64,000 nucleotides of DNA, from assembly GCA_000702085.1 (NCBI GenBank), contig JNKP01000001.1:124001-188000 (forward strand). Direction: 5' to 3'. The notes below the pieces were generated by a model that was given only the letters and a program-made list of their open reading frames with translations, was not told the DNA's origin and searched no databases. The stretch comes from Lachnospiraceae bacterium P6A3 (GTDB lineage Bacteria > Bacillota > Clostridia > Lachnospirales > Lachnospiraceae). The stretch's first letter is position 1; each line of letters opens with the position of its first letter. Positions 33,985 through 42,804 of this stretch are shown here, in pieces. The position numbers and the translations under genes are program-made.

Positions 33985-35229
33985 TTATACTCTCTGTTTT
34001 CCGCAATCGGGACAGAATCTTGAAGTAATTCCCGTCTTGCCGCAGTCGGGACAGTTCCATGAATCCGCACCGGTTCCTCCGCCGATAACCTGTCCGAAGC
34101 CTTCACCCACCTGAGCCGCAGAACCCATCATGGGATTTAAAGCATCCTTGGTCATATTGATAACTCCGCCCATGGCTCCAAGAGTTACGCCGAGGCCTGC
34201 GATATCTCCGATACCCGCTCCGCCTCCTGCGCTGCCGCCGCCCGTGATGCCGTTTTTCATAGCCTCCAAGCCGACTTCTCTTGCGGTCTCCTGCTGATAG
34301 GTGTAGCCCTTCATCTTCATTTCTTCAGCCTCTGCAGCTGCCTGCATCTTATATGCATCAGCTTCGGCCTGAGCTTTGATCTTAAGAGCTTCAGCTTCTC
34401 CCTGGGCACTGACCATCTTCATCTGAGCTTCGGTCTGAGCCTCTACGAGCTTTCTGCCCATGGCAGCTTCCGCTTCAGCTTTCTTTACTTCCTCTTCTCT
34501 TACTTTAAGAGTCTTGTCAGCGTACTGCTGTCTAAGCTTGATGAAATTGGGATCGTCATCGGGAGTGGAAATACTCGTAACATAGAACTCGGGCATTGTA
34601 AGTCCGTATTCTTCAAGCGTTACGTTGATCTCATTGCGGAATACTTCCGATATCTTATCAAGATATGAATCAATCTCGAGGATGTTGATGTTCTGCTCCT
34701 TGATGACACGTGCAAGGTTAGATTTTACCTTATTGGAAACAAGAGCCTTGAACTTGCCGTTTCCGTATGAGATTCCGTCTCCGGCAACTTCCCCCGCAAC
34801 AAGTCCGTCGGTCGTACCTACAAGCTTAGTGATAAGAGTATAGGAATCAACTACTCGAAGGTTGAAATCTCCGCTGGCCCCTATCTCAATATTCATTCCG
34901 GATGCGGGATCAAAAAGACGAACCTTGGTATCGGTTCCCCACTTAAGCCCCATCTGGGTTGCTTTATTTATGAAATAAACTTCCGCATGGAAGATATTCT
35001 CTCCGCCGGTTCCCTTGGCAATAAGGTCTTTCAGGAAAGGAAAGTTAAAGGTTTCCAGAGTATGCCTTCCCGCAGGGAAAATATTTAGTGCTTTTCCGTC
35101 CTTTAAAAAGAGAGCTTCCTGAGTCTCGTGAACAATAAGCTGAGAACCGAAATTAAAGTCCTCCTTCTGATGCTTATGTGCGATGACATCTCCGCTTCCT
35201 TCATACTTGATTACACTGATCAATTCCAT
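33985..35229 (-). CDS. SPFH-domain protein with C-terminal zinc ribbon
   Basis: The 414-residue protein has an SPFH (band 7-like) region in about residues 25-225, a long Ala/Glu/Lys-rich coiled coil (225-300), a Gly/Ala/Met-rich hinge and a C-terminal zinc ribbon (CPDCGKTGITSRFCPDCG). The layout resembles Bacillus subtilis YdjI, a membrane-associated protein of a stress operon. Members are thought to organise membrane microdomains or respond to membrane stress; the exact role is unknown. It follows the zinc-ribbon membrane protein gene by one base, so both are co-translated. Confidence 0.82.
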   Translation of the reverse strand: MELISVIKYEGSGDVIAHKHQKEDFNFGSQLIVHETQEALFLKDGKALNIFPAGRHTLETFNFPFLKDLIAKGTGGENIFHAEVYFINKATQMGLKWGTDTKVRLFDPASGMNIEIGASGDFNLRVVDSYTLITKLVGTTDGLVAGEVAGDGISYGNGKFKALVSNKVKSNLARVIKEQNINILEIDSYLDKISEVFRNEINVTLEEYGLTMPEFYVTSISTPDDDPNFIKLRQQYADKTLKVREEEVKKAEAEAAMGRKLVEAQTEAQMKMVSAQGEAEALKIKAQAEADAYKMQAAAEAEEMKMKGYTYQQETAREVGLEAMKNGITGGGSAGGGAGIGDIAGLGVTLGAMGGVINMTKDALNPMMGSAAQVGEGFGQVIGGGTGADSWNCPDCGKTGITSRFCPDCGKQRV

Positions 35230-35230
35230 A

Positions 35231-36037
35231 TCATTGCTTCCTTTCCGCTAAAACAGCAATAACCGCAACTATTAGTAAAGGTACTCCTATGGAAAGTCTG
35301 AATGCCGTTGTTATATTCATGCCGAATCCGTAAGACAGTAAGAGAAATAACAACAAAGGCACCGCTACTACAAAAGAAAGAACCTCGATTATGATAGACG
35401 GTACCCCTTCGCGATAAACGGCATACGCGGCTCCGGCAGCGGCAACCAGAAAAATTCCTACGCAGGGCCAAAAATCGATGCCGGTTTTTAAATGCAAAAC
35501 GATGGTCAATACCGCGGGAAGAACAAGTCCTATTATTACAGCATAAGGAATTCTCTTTTTACGCTGAATCTTAATTCCGTCTTCGCACTTAAGCAGATAT
35601 TCTTCGGTATCTTTAAACCCGCCCGTTTTCTTAAACTCATCAAAGGCTTTTATATAGTTTTCTTTTTCAAAATAGGACTTTGCGGAAGCATAATGTCCTA
35701 TTATCCCGGCCTGTTCTTTGCCCTTTTTGCATAATGCGGAAAGCTCCGATCCTACGGCATCATTAAACTTCGTGCAATCGGATTCGGCTGCTTTAAAAAG
35801 AACCAGTGCCTGACCTGCGGATGCGGAAGAATCGATATCGTTTAAAAGCTCCTTTGCTTTCTTAATCTTATCGATAGCTCTGGAATAATCGGACAGATTG
35901 GGGATCATATCGGATAAGGACCATTTGTTGCCGCAATTTTCACATACGCATGCACCGCCGAGCCAGTCATTGACCAGCTTGCCGCCGCATATCTTACACC
36001 TTTCCGATATAGGTTTTATTTCTGCTGCATCAGACAT
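35231..36037 (-). CDS. Zinc-ribbon membrane protein
   Basis: The 268-residue protein starts with a zinc ribbon (CKIC at 14-17, CENC at 33-36), followed by a helical region (45-155) that may be a short TPR-like repeat (YFEKENYIKAFDEFKKTGGFKDTEEY), then about four membrane helices (168-265). It resembles the membrane partner found beside YdjI-type SPFH proteins, but I recognise no enzyme motif. An extended -10 site (TGC-TATAAT, 36106-36098) lies about 60 bases upstream, divergent from the broken MBOAT locus. Confidence 0.7.
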   Translation of the reverse strand: MSDAAEIKPISERCKICGGKLVNDWLGGACVCENCGNKWSLSDMIPNLSDYSRAIDKIKKAKELLNDIDSSASAGQALVLFKAAESDCTKFNDAVGSELSALCKKGKEQAGIIGHYASAKSYFEKENYIKAFDEFKKTGGFKDTEEYLLKCEDGIKIQRKKRIPYAVIIGLVLPAVLTIVLHLKTGIDFWPCVGIFLVAAAGAAYAVYREGVPSIIIEVLSFVVAVPLLLFLLLSYGFGMNITTAFRLSIGVPLLIVAVIAVLAERKQ

Positions 36038-36097
36038 TTATTGCTCCATATAAACAGTATATCCAAACAAAGGGTCAGGACACACAATCTAAATCAA

Positions 36098-36106
36098 ATT
36101 ATAGCA
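36098..36106 (-). promoter_or_regulatory. Extended -10 promoter of the zinc-ribbon/SPFH pair
   Basis: TGC-TATAAT on the minus strand (TATAAT at 36103-36098), about 60 bases before the ATG at 36037. No strong -35 is seen. Confidence 0.5.
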
Positions 36107-36118
36107 TATCGGCACGCC

Positions 36119-36147
36119 TTGACATGTAAAAATACAGAATATATAGT
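36119..36147 (+). promoter_or_regulatory. Consensus promoter of the broken MBOAT-DHHW locus
   Basis: TTGACA (36119-36124), a 17-base spacer and TATAGT (36142-36147) lie about 80 bases before the MBOAT start codon. The promoter is intact although the gene behind it is not. Confidence 0.7.
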
Positions 36148-36228
36148 CAAGAAGTTGCATCAGAACCGGTTTTATATCAGTAAATCTTACGTTCAAATCC
36201 GGTATCATTATTACGTGGAGACCTGATC

Positions 36229-36354
36229 ATGGCATTATCAAGTATACCTTTTATATTTGGTGTTCTCCCTGTATTCCTGCTCCTTTTCTATATATTCAAA
36301 CCCAAATACAGGTTATATATATTAAGTCTTCGGAGAGGCAAATTCCAATTATGA
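36229..36354 (+). pseudogene. N-terminal remnant of an MBOAT (AlgI-type) O-acyltransferase
   Basis: An ATG with GGAG 8 bases upstream opens a frame of 41 codons. The first 34 residues, including SSIPFIFGVLPVFLLLFYIF, match the usual start of AlgI/DltB-type membrane O-acyltransferases (short SS(I/L)PF segment, first membrane helix, then KYR..ILSL). After LSL the frame reads RRGKFQL and stops at 36352-36354. The remaining 400 or so residues expected for MBOAT are missing. At about base 36328 the sequence switches to the frame of the following DHHW gene, so a deletion has joined the two. Confidence 0.75.
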
Positions 36355-37390
36355 GTTAGGAAGTGCCGTAGAAGGTATGCAGACCGAATATGCCGCTAAC
36401 TTTCCTTTAAAAGTAAATATGGTAGACCTTAACGGCCTGATCCGCAGACTCACCGGAATAAGGGAAATGAACGGTGTAATCAAACTGAATAACGGGTATT
36501 TAACGAAAGTTTCAGATATAGTTTCCGATGATCAGTTAAATACCAATGTTGAAGCAATCGTTCAATATGTTAATTATTGTAACGAACGCGGAATCAGAGT
36601 CATTTACGTACAGGGTCCGTACAATATATCAAAATACGACCCACAGTTACCGGCAGGGGTAACTGACGGTCATAACGAATCTCTTGATATGATGTTGGAC
36701 CGTTTACGGGAAAACGGGGTTGAAACAATCGATTTAAGAGAACTTATGTATAAGGATGGAATCGATCAGTATGATATGTTCTATGTGACCGACCATCACT
36801 ATACAACCGAAGGCGCATTTTACGCTTACAGGAAGATAGCCGAACAAATCGCTGTCGATACAGGAACAACGGTTGATCCGAAATTACTGGATATAAATAA
36901 TTATCAGACGGATATTTACCCCGAATGGCATCTGGGCTCGAACGGGCAGCGTACCGGCGCCTATTTTGCAGGCATTGATGATTATCACCTGATTTATCCC
37001 AAGTTTGAAACAAATATATACAACAGCGACGATCAATCGGTATCAACGCTTTATGAAGCACTGGTCAACACTGATGTCTTCAGTAACAGGAATCTCCAGA
37101 ACAGATATACATATGACCTGGCATATACAAAAAATGACATTAACTCACTCAAGTCTTTGGACGCTGAGACAGATCTGAATGTGCTTCTGCTATCCGATTC
37201 ATTCCAGCAGGCGATCAAACCTTATATGCTTTTGACATATAAAGAATTCCATATTGAAGACTATTGGAATCTGTCTGCTTCAGTTGTAAACCGTTATCAG
37301 CCTGATGTGATCGTTATTATGACCTGGGGCGGAAACGTCGGAACACCGTCACCTAATACAATGACTTTTAACGATGATCAAGAGACATAA
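36326..37390 (+). pseudogene. 5'-truncated DHHW/AlgX-like O-acetylation protein
   Basis: From about 36326 a frame coding VFGEANSNYELGSAVEG runs without stop into the ATG at 36377 and on for 337 residues. The content matches DHHW/AlgX-like proteins, which act with an MBOAT partner to O-acetylate surface polysaccharides: the catalytic-type TDHHYTTEGAFYAY is at about residues 137-150 after the ATG, and VLLLSDSFQQAI matches the later Ser motif. Family members begin with a membrane anchor or signal peptide and about 60 further residues that are lost here. The ATG at 36377 has no anchor and only a poor ribosome site, so any product would stay in the cytoplasm. I call it a pseudogene; a short functional variant cannot be excluded. 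Confidence 0.7.
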
Positions 37391-37450
37391 ATATCAACTC
37401 ATTGAGACAAAAAAACTAATCCATGGTTCTTTTGACCAAAATACAAACGA

Positions 37451-38470
37451 TCAGAATCCGAAATACTTGAAAACTTCTTCATTTTCTTCGGGATTTTTGT
37501 TCCAGTTTTGTTTTACCCATCCGAATACATCCGCATAATCCGGTCTGCATTCGATGATCTGAAGGATTACGGAATCTACATCCTCAACCGGAATGGCATT
37601 TTTGGACAGATTAGAGAAATAGCTCTCTGCTTTCTTATTCTTTTCAACCGTGGGATACCAGACTCCGAGATCCGCTTTATGAAGTCTGAACGCCAAAGAT
37701 TTGAATACATCCCAATAATCATTGAAAACTTCAAAGCATGCCGCTTCATGATTTATCCTGTTGAAAAGCTCGAACTCCTGAGGCGGTGTGAGATTCAGGT
37801 TATTCAATCTGTTTTCATAGGACTTTCTGATGGCGTAATTACCTGCTTCTACGGCGGCTACAGTAAATAGTCCGCCGATAAACCCGATATTGGGAATGTT
37901 ATTATAGGAATTAACGATATTCCTTTCATTGGCCTGAAGGGTAAGGTTGACCGAGTCGGTCATAATCTTATAAGTATCGTCAAATTTGCAGAAGTCTTCC
38001 AAATGCTGCTTTCTGAATTCCTCAAGGGTAATGTCATACAGTCCGTTACTCATAAAGATCTTGTAAGCATCATTAACCAAAGGCTCAAGATAATTAAGAT
38101 AGATCTGAGGGCCGTAATCCAGATACTGATAGAGATTATGAACGTTTATATAATAATCTCTTTTAAAATACTGATACTGAATAAAAGCGTTATTGTGATA
38201 AATCTTTCTCCAGTAAATGTAAGCATCCATCTCTGCGCTCACATGAAGAGGCTTACCAATAAATGTAAAATCTCTTTCCTGTCCGGTATACTTCTCGGGA
38301 GTAATCCATGAATATCCCTCCAAAGCTTTCGGAGTAAAATCCTCAGGTGTAGTATTCTGCACCTGACCGTTAACCGCAGGTAATTCATCGTCAAGATATT
38401 TCAAGCCGCAATACCAGCAGAAAGCATCCTCATGACTCTTTTGTTCTTTACCGCATCTCTTACAGAACAT
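37451..38470 (-). CDS. Zinc-ribbon protein of unknown function
   Basis: The 339-residue protein begins with a zinc ribbon (CKRC at 3-6, CWYC at 18-21). The rest is rich in Tyr, Asn and Phe with predicted helices and one short hydrophobic stretch (IGFIGGLFTVAAVEAG, about 195-210) that may touch or span the membrane. No enzyme motif is recognised. It lies between the broken O-acetylation locus and a polysaccharide deacetylase gene. Its family is unknown to me. Confidence 0.65.
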   Translation of the reverse strand: MFCKRCGKEQKSHEDAFCWYCGLKYLDDELPAVNGQVQNTTPEDFTPKALEGYSWITPEKYTGQERDFTFIGKPLHVSAEMDAYIYWRKIYHNNAFIQYQYFKRDYYINVHNLYQYLDYGPQIYLNYLEPLVNDAYKIFMSNGLYDITLEEFRKQHLEDFCKFDDTYKIMTDSVNLTLQANERNIVNSYNNIPNIGFIGGLFTVAAVEAGNYAIRKSYENRLNNLNLTPPQEFELFNRINHEAACFEVFNDYWDVFKSLAFRLHKADLGVWYPTVEKNKKAESYFSNLSKNAIPVEDVDSVILQIIECRPDYADVFGWVKQNWNKNPEENEEVFKYFGF

Positions 38471-38497
38471 ATTTTCCCCTCACAGATAAATCATTAA

Positions 38498-39319
38498 TTA
38501 CGCCAAAGAAATACCTTTTCCGCCGGGAACTTTGATTACTTCTCCCATTTCGGGACCGGAATCTGAAACTCGTCTGATCCACACGTCACAGGCATACGGA
38601 TTATAAACGTGGATTCCGTCAGCGGACAGGATAAGTCCCTTGGCGGCGGCCATATAATCTACAATCTCGATATTTGTAGCGTACCATATATCATCATGAC
38701 CGGACATGTATTTGCAAAATTCTTCAATAACATCCCAGTTATCGTCTCTGTCGAATTCATAGCTGTGACCCCAGATATAGAAAAGTTTCAGATACTGGGC
38801 CTTGTTAAACTCTGCAAACCACTTAGCCTTTTCCATTAGATCCGGTGCGCTGTGGTGACATGTGGGATGCCACTCAAGGAAATCTTCCGGAAGTTCAAAA
38901 TCATTGGTTGGAGAAACCGCCCTGGCATAAACTATCCCAAGACTTTTAAGGATCTGCTTTACATTCTCATTGTAAGCACCGTTTGGATATGAATGTCCTC
39001 TCACGATCCTGCCTGTAAGTTTCTCAAGATTTTTCCTGTCTTCAAGGATCTGGGTAACAAGCGCGGTATCGGAAAGCCTTGTAAGTGTCGGATGAGTAAG
39101 TGAGTGTGTGGCTATCTCATGACCTTCGTATAGCCGCACTGCCTCATCCCTCATCTGTACCAGATCAGGATCCATCCATCCGGAATTCAGATGAAAGGTT
39201 CCCTTAATGCCGTATTTATTGAAGATCTCCACAAGTCTCTTATCATGGATGCGGCCATCATCGTAGCTCATTGTAAGGACCTTGGATCTTCCTTCCGGAA
39301 AAGTAATATAAGAAAACAT
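38498..39319 (-). CDS. Polysaccharide deacetylase-family protein (NodB homology)
   Basis: The 273-residue protein has the NodB motifs of CE4 enzymes: SYDDG (first motif, two Asp), GTFHLNSG and HEIATHSLTHP (metal-binding HxxxH). Later parts read RGHSYPNGAYNENV and HSYEFD. No signal peptide or membrane segment is present, so the substrate may be intracellular or the protein may act on small compounds, unlike secreted chitin or peptidoglycan deacetylases. It stands between a zinc-ribbon gene (27-bp gap) and a diguanylate cyclase gene. Confidence 0.82.
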   Translation of the reverse strand: MFSYITFPEGRSKVLTMSYDDGRIHDKRLVEIFNKYGIKGTFHLNSGWMDPDLVQMRDEAVRLYEGHEIATHSLTHPTLTRLSDTALVTQILEDRKNLEKLTGRIVRGHSYPNGAYNENVKQILKSLGIVYARAVSPTNDFELPEDFLEWHPTCHHSAPDLMEKAKWFAEFNKAQYLKLFYIWGHSYEFDRDDNWDVIEEFCKYMSGHDDIWYATNIEIVDYMAAAKGLILSADGIHVYNPYACDVWIRRVSDSGPEMGEVIKVPGGKGISLA

Positions 39320-39353
39320 ATCCGAAAACCTCTATTCAGACACAATGCTTCGT

Positions 39354-40706
39354 TTAATCATTAAATGTATATGTATTCTTTCCGCTTTTCTTGGATCTGT
39401 ACATGGCAGCGTCGGTTTTTTCAAAGAGATCTTCCTTATCCTTAGCGTCACGTCCGTTTACTATTCCGACGCTTATGGAAACCGGAGGCAATCCTTCTTC
39501 TGTTTTTTCAAGTTCCTTATTGATCTGATCGATCTTGGTTGCAATGAGATTTTTCTTTATGCCTGCGGAATGAACCATGAACACTACAAATTCGTCTCCG
39601 CCTATCCTGCATATATGGTCATCATCACGGAATATTCCGTTCAGGACACGTACAAGCTTTTTGAGAACTTCATCTCCCACCTCATGACCGTATGTGTCAT
39701 TAATGGTCTTGAAATTATCGACATCGAGAAGGAGCATATATGTGGTGTCCAGATCAATGCTTTCCAAGAGCAGATCATATCCTGCGCGGTTATATGCTCC
39801 CGTAAGTTCATCATGGGATGCTTTATAATTCAGCTTTTCCAGACTTGATCTGTACCTATGGTACATTTTGTTATAAGCCTGTGCCAGATATTTGAACTCA
39901 TTGGCTCCGACCTCGGGGATCGGGCTATCCGCCTTGATATTATCCACTGCCCTTATTACAGGATTAATACCGAGAATTGAGGTAAGTCTTACCATTATAA
40001 GGATTGAAACAGCCTGAATGATTATGACAATGCGTACAAAAACAAGCTCCCGATGAAGCACGTCAAGCTCTTTGTCCATGACATTCTTCATTAGTTCATC
40101 AATCTCATTTAAACTCTCATGAATGCCCTCCCTGATACTGTCCTTCTGATCATAATAATCATCGTTCAGCACAAGTTCTGTAGCTTTTCTGATCTTTTCG
40201 TCGGGAGAAAGTGCCATATCCTCTTCTGATAAGGCCACATCCTTCAGAAGATCGGGATAATCCGAATATCCTTTTGCTTCTATCACCAGCCTCATGGCAT
40301 AGTATTCCTGATCCATAAGGCTTACTGAATGAGCCATGGCATCTCTGAGCTGCTCCATGGCAGGTCCCGCACCGGCGACCATTTCCATTCTTGATATAGC
40401 TTCTTCCCGTCTGTTCGACTCAAAGGCCTCGGTAAAATACTCATCAAGGAATCGTAAGTCACCGCTTATGGTAAATCTCTGAACACGTTCGGTAAGATAA
40501 TCCGAAGCGTCCATCAGCTGATGTGCCGCTTCTATGAGTTCCGAATGCTGCCTCTCCGCATCAGAGAGGCGATAGAATGTATTCGTAAGTCTGTACGAGG
40601 CAATAACCACGGTTCCCGACCATATGACCATGGTGATCACAAGCCATATATGTATGGCCCTGAGAGATAAACCGTTTTTACAATTTTTAAAAATATTCAG
40701 ATTCAT
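39354..40706 (-). CDS. Diguanylate cyclase with extracellular sensor
   Basis: The 450 residues comprise a first membrane helix (about 17-38), an outer helical sensor region with many acidic residues (40-225), a second helix (about 225-245), a linker and a GGDEF domain starting near [16 protein letters not shown]. The active site is [15 protein letters not shown] lies five residues before it, matching the RxxD inhibitory site, so product feedback is likely. The start overlaps the trpD stop by four bases (ATGA), so the two are translated together. The ligand of the sensor is unknown. Confidence 0.87.
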   Translation of the reverse strand: MNLNIFKNCKNGLSLRAIHIWLVITMVIWSGTVVIASYRLTNTFYRLSDAERQHSELIEAAHQLMDASDYLTERVQRFTISGDLRFLDEYFTEAFESNRREEAISRMEMVAGAGPAMEQLRDAMAHSVSLMDQEYYAMRLVIEAKGYSDYPDLLKDVALSEEDMALSPDEKIRKATELVLNDDYYDQKDSIREGIHESLNEIDELMKNVMDKELDVLHRELVFVRIVIIIQAVSILIMVRLTSILGINPVIRAVDNIKADSPIPEVGANEFKYLAQAYNKMYHRYRSSLEKLNYKASHDELTGAYNRAGYDLLLESIDLDTTYMLLLDVDNFKTINDTYGHEVGDEVLKKLVRVLNGIFRDDDHICRIGGDEFVVFMVHSAGIKKNLIATKIDQINKELEKTEEGLPPVSISVGIVNGRDAKDKEDLFEKTDAAMYRSKKSGKNTYTFND

Positions 40707-41719
40707 GAATTACTGACTGTAATAAATTTATTAAGTGTTTCCATGGCCTTGCCGGAATCGATCAGTTCTCCCGCAAGCTTTATTCCGCCTTCCATCGTAT
40801 CAGCCTTGCCGTCTATATAAAGTGCTGCGCCTGCATTAAGAAGCACAGCATTTGTTTTGCTTCCCTTTGCGCCTGCCAGGATATCCCTTGCGATCTGCGC
40901 GTTCTCTGCAGGCGTTCCTCCCTTAAGGTCATCTTTGGAACAGGTTTCAAATCCGAAATCCTCCGGTGTGATGATTCGGGTTTTGTACCATCCTTCCTTG
41001 ATCTCGCATATCTTGGTCGGTGCGGAAAGTGATATCTCATCAAGTTTATCGGTTCCGTACACGACCATTCCGCGCTTTACACCGAGGTTTACAAGAACCT
41101 GTGCCAGAGGCTCTACAAGATATTCATCATATACTCCAAGGAGCTGCTCGGTGGGTGATGCGGGATTTGTCAGTGGTCCGAGAATATTGAAAACAGTTCT
41201 GAAGCCGAGCTCTTTTCTGATGGAACCTACATACTTCATTGATGAATGATATTTCTGAGCAAAGAAAAAGCACATTCCGACTTCGTTAAGAAGCTTTACG
41301 CACATCTCGGGGGACTGATCGATATTAACTCCGAGAGCTTCAAGACAATCGGCGGTCCCGCAAAGAGATGATGCTGCACGGTTTCCGTGTTTTGCGACTT
41401 TTACACCGCCGGATGCCGCAACAATCGCCGAGATGGTGGAAATATTAAAGCTTCCCGCATTGTCTCCGCCGGTGCCTACGATCTCGAACACATCCATCCC
41501 GGTATCAACCTTAGTCGCATGATCTCTCATAGCGGCAGCACATCCCGCTATCTCATCGGTGGTCTCCGCTTTGGCACTCTTGGTTGAGAGTGCGGCCAAA
41601 AATGCGGCATTCTGAGTAGGTGTGGTCTCACCGCTCATGATCTCATTCATAACGTCATACGCTTCAGAATAAGTCAGATCTTCCTTGTTTACGATCTTAA
41701 CGATTGCTTCTTTGATCAT
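40703..41719 (-). CDS. trpD: Anthranilate phosphoribosyltransferase
   Basis: It makes phosphoribosyl-anthranilate in tryptophan synthesis. Family motifs are clear: [33 protein letters not shown] and the later [10 protein letters not shown]. The 338-residue length is normal. No other trp gene is nearby, which is unusual, and the gene is coupled to a diguanylate cyclase. TrpD-like paralogues with DNA-binding or other roles exist, but the anthranilate and PRPP motifs here are intact. Confidence 0.9.
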   Translation of the reverse strand: MIKEAIVKIVNKEDLTYSEAYDVMNEIMSGETTPTQNAAFLAALSTKSAKAETTDEIAGCAAAMRDHATKVDTGMDVFEIVGTGGDNAGSFNISTISAIVAASGGVKVAKHGNRAASSLCGTADCLEALGVNIDQSPEMCVKLLNEVGMCFFFAQKYHSSMKYVGSIRKELGFRTVFNILGPLTNPASPTEQLLGVYDEYLVEPLAQVLVNLGVKRGMVVYGTDKLDEISLSAPTKICEIKEGWYKTRIITPEDFGFETCSKDDLKGGTPAENAQIARDILAGAKGSKTNAVLLNAGAALYIDGKADTMEGGIKLAGELIDSGKAMETLNKFITVSNS

Positions 41720-41752
41720 GCTCTGCTCCTTTATGCATAAAAATTCGTTCTC

Positions 41753-41781
41753 AGTATACCATTTCTCATTGATTCAGTCAC
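41753..41781 (-). promoter_or_regulatory. trpD promoter
   Basis: GTGACT (41781-41776), a 17-base spacer and TATACT (41758-41753), with TGG before the -10, on the minus strand. It lies 34 bases before the trpD start and diverges from the padR promoter. Confidence 0.6.
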
Positions 41782-41819
41782 CGCTCATCTGCGGACTATC
41801 CGTGTTTTTTAAATACTGC

Positions 41820-41850
41820 TTGACACATTATACTATGCGTCATATAGTAT
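41820..41850 (+). promoter_or_regulatory. padR promoter with palindromic operator over the -10
   Basis: TTGACA (41820-41825) and TATAGT (41843-41848) are 17 bases apart. ATACTAT (41830-41836) and ATAGTAT (41844-41850) form a perfect inverted repeat with a 7-base centre that covers the -10, the expected place and shape for a PadR-family dimer to block its own operon. Confidence 0.8.
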
Positions 41851-41872
41851 TATGCATAAGGAGGTAATACAT

Positions 41873-42196
41873 ATGGATGCTCAACTTAGACGTGGCATAT
41901 TGGATGCCTGCGTTCTGGCAGTTCTTGAGCGGGGAGAGTCATACGGGTACAAGCTGGTTTCTGATATTTCAACCTTTATAGAAATAACGGAATCAACACT
42001 CTACCCTATCTTAAAACGTCTCGAAGCACAGAACATGCTGACGGTCAGAAAAGCCGAATATAACGGAAGACTTCGCAAATACTATTCCATTACAGACTCC
42101 GGCAGAGCCCGCATTGATGAACTGCTGGGCGAATGGGAAGAGATCATAAAAGTCTACAGATATATAGCCGAGGAAAGGGGAGAAAAAAATGCTTAA
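41873..42196 (+). CDS. PadR-family transcriptional repressor
   Basis: The 107-residue protein is a winged-helix PadR regulator: LRRGILDACVLAVLERGESYGYKL at the start, ITESTLYPILKRLEAQ as the recognition helix, then YNGRLRKYYSITDSGR in the wing and a C-terminal dimer helix. The ATG at 41873 follows AAGGAGG (41858-41864); an earlier ATG at 41852 precedes that site and was not used. It is first in an operon with DUF1700 and DUF4097 genes, a common stress-related trio, and probably represses it through the palindrome at 41830-41850. Confidence 0.92.
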   Translation: MDAQLRRGILDACVLAVLERGESYGYKLVSDISTFIEITESTLYPILKRLEAQNMLTVRKAEYNGRLRKYYSITDSGRARIDELLGEWEEIIKVYRYIAEERGEKNA

Positions 42197-42794
42197 ACAA
42201 GAATTCCTGTCACAGCTTCGTGCAGGTCTGGAAGCGGCAAGCATTGAAGATATAGATGAATGCATTGATTTCTACGATGAGATGATAAGCGACCGTATCG
42301 AATCGGGCATGAATGAAGAAAGCGCTGTCGCTCAAATGGAATCCGTAGAATCCATAATCAATAATTACAAACTTGAAAAACCGGTAACCAGGCTCATCAT
42401 GGATAAAGTCCAAAAAAGTCATGAAGAAGCAAAGGGTAAGGGAAAAGGCACCTTGTGGATCGTACTTGCGATCATAGGCTTCCCCATCTGGCTTCCGATA
42501 CTTATCGTGATCTTTGCTCTTCTGCTTACTCTTTACATAGTTTTATGGAGCATAGTAATAGCGATATTCAGCGTGCTTGTGGCAATCGGATTTGCTGCTG
42601 TCGCAAGCCTTTTTGCCTTTATAATGATGTTTACCGGCTTCGTTCCCATACCTCTGGGTATCTTTGCACTGGGTGCGGCACTGTTTTTGGGTGGTCTGGC
42701 CGTTCTTCTGTGGCATCCCATATGGTCCCTGTGCAAGGCGGTCGCCCTGATGATACCTTCAATATTCAGAAAGATAAAAAAAGGAATAGCTTAA
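42189..42794 (+). CDS. DUF1700 (HAAS domain) membrane protein
   Basis: The 201-residue protein starts with a helical HAAS-type domain (1-60: FLSQLRAGLEAASIEDIDEC ... ESGMNEESAVAQM) and continues with about four membrane helices (90-185) separated by very short loops. DUF1700 proteins usually accompany a PadR repressor and are thought to pass signals or act on the membrane; the mechanism is unknown. It overlaps the padR end by eight bases. Confidence 0.85.
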   Translation: MLKQEFLSQLRAGLEAASIEDIDECIDFYDEMISDRIESGMNEESAVAQMESVESIINNYKLEKPVTRLIMDKVQKSHEEAKGKGKGTLWIVLAIIGFPIWLPILIVIFALLLTLYIVLWSIVIAIFSVLVAIGFAAVASLFAFIMMFTGFVPIPLGIFALGAALFLGGLAVLLWHPIWSLCKAVALMIPSIFRKIKKGIA

Positions 42795-42804
42795 GAAAGG
42801 AAAC

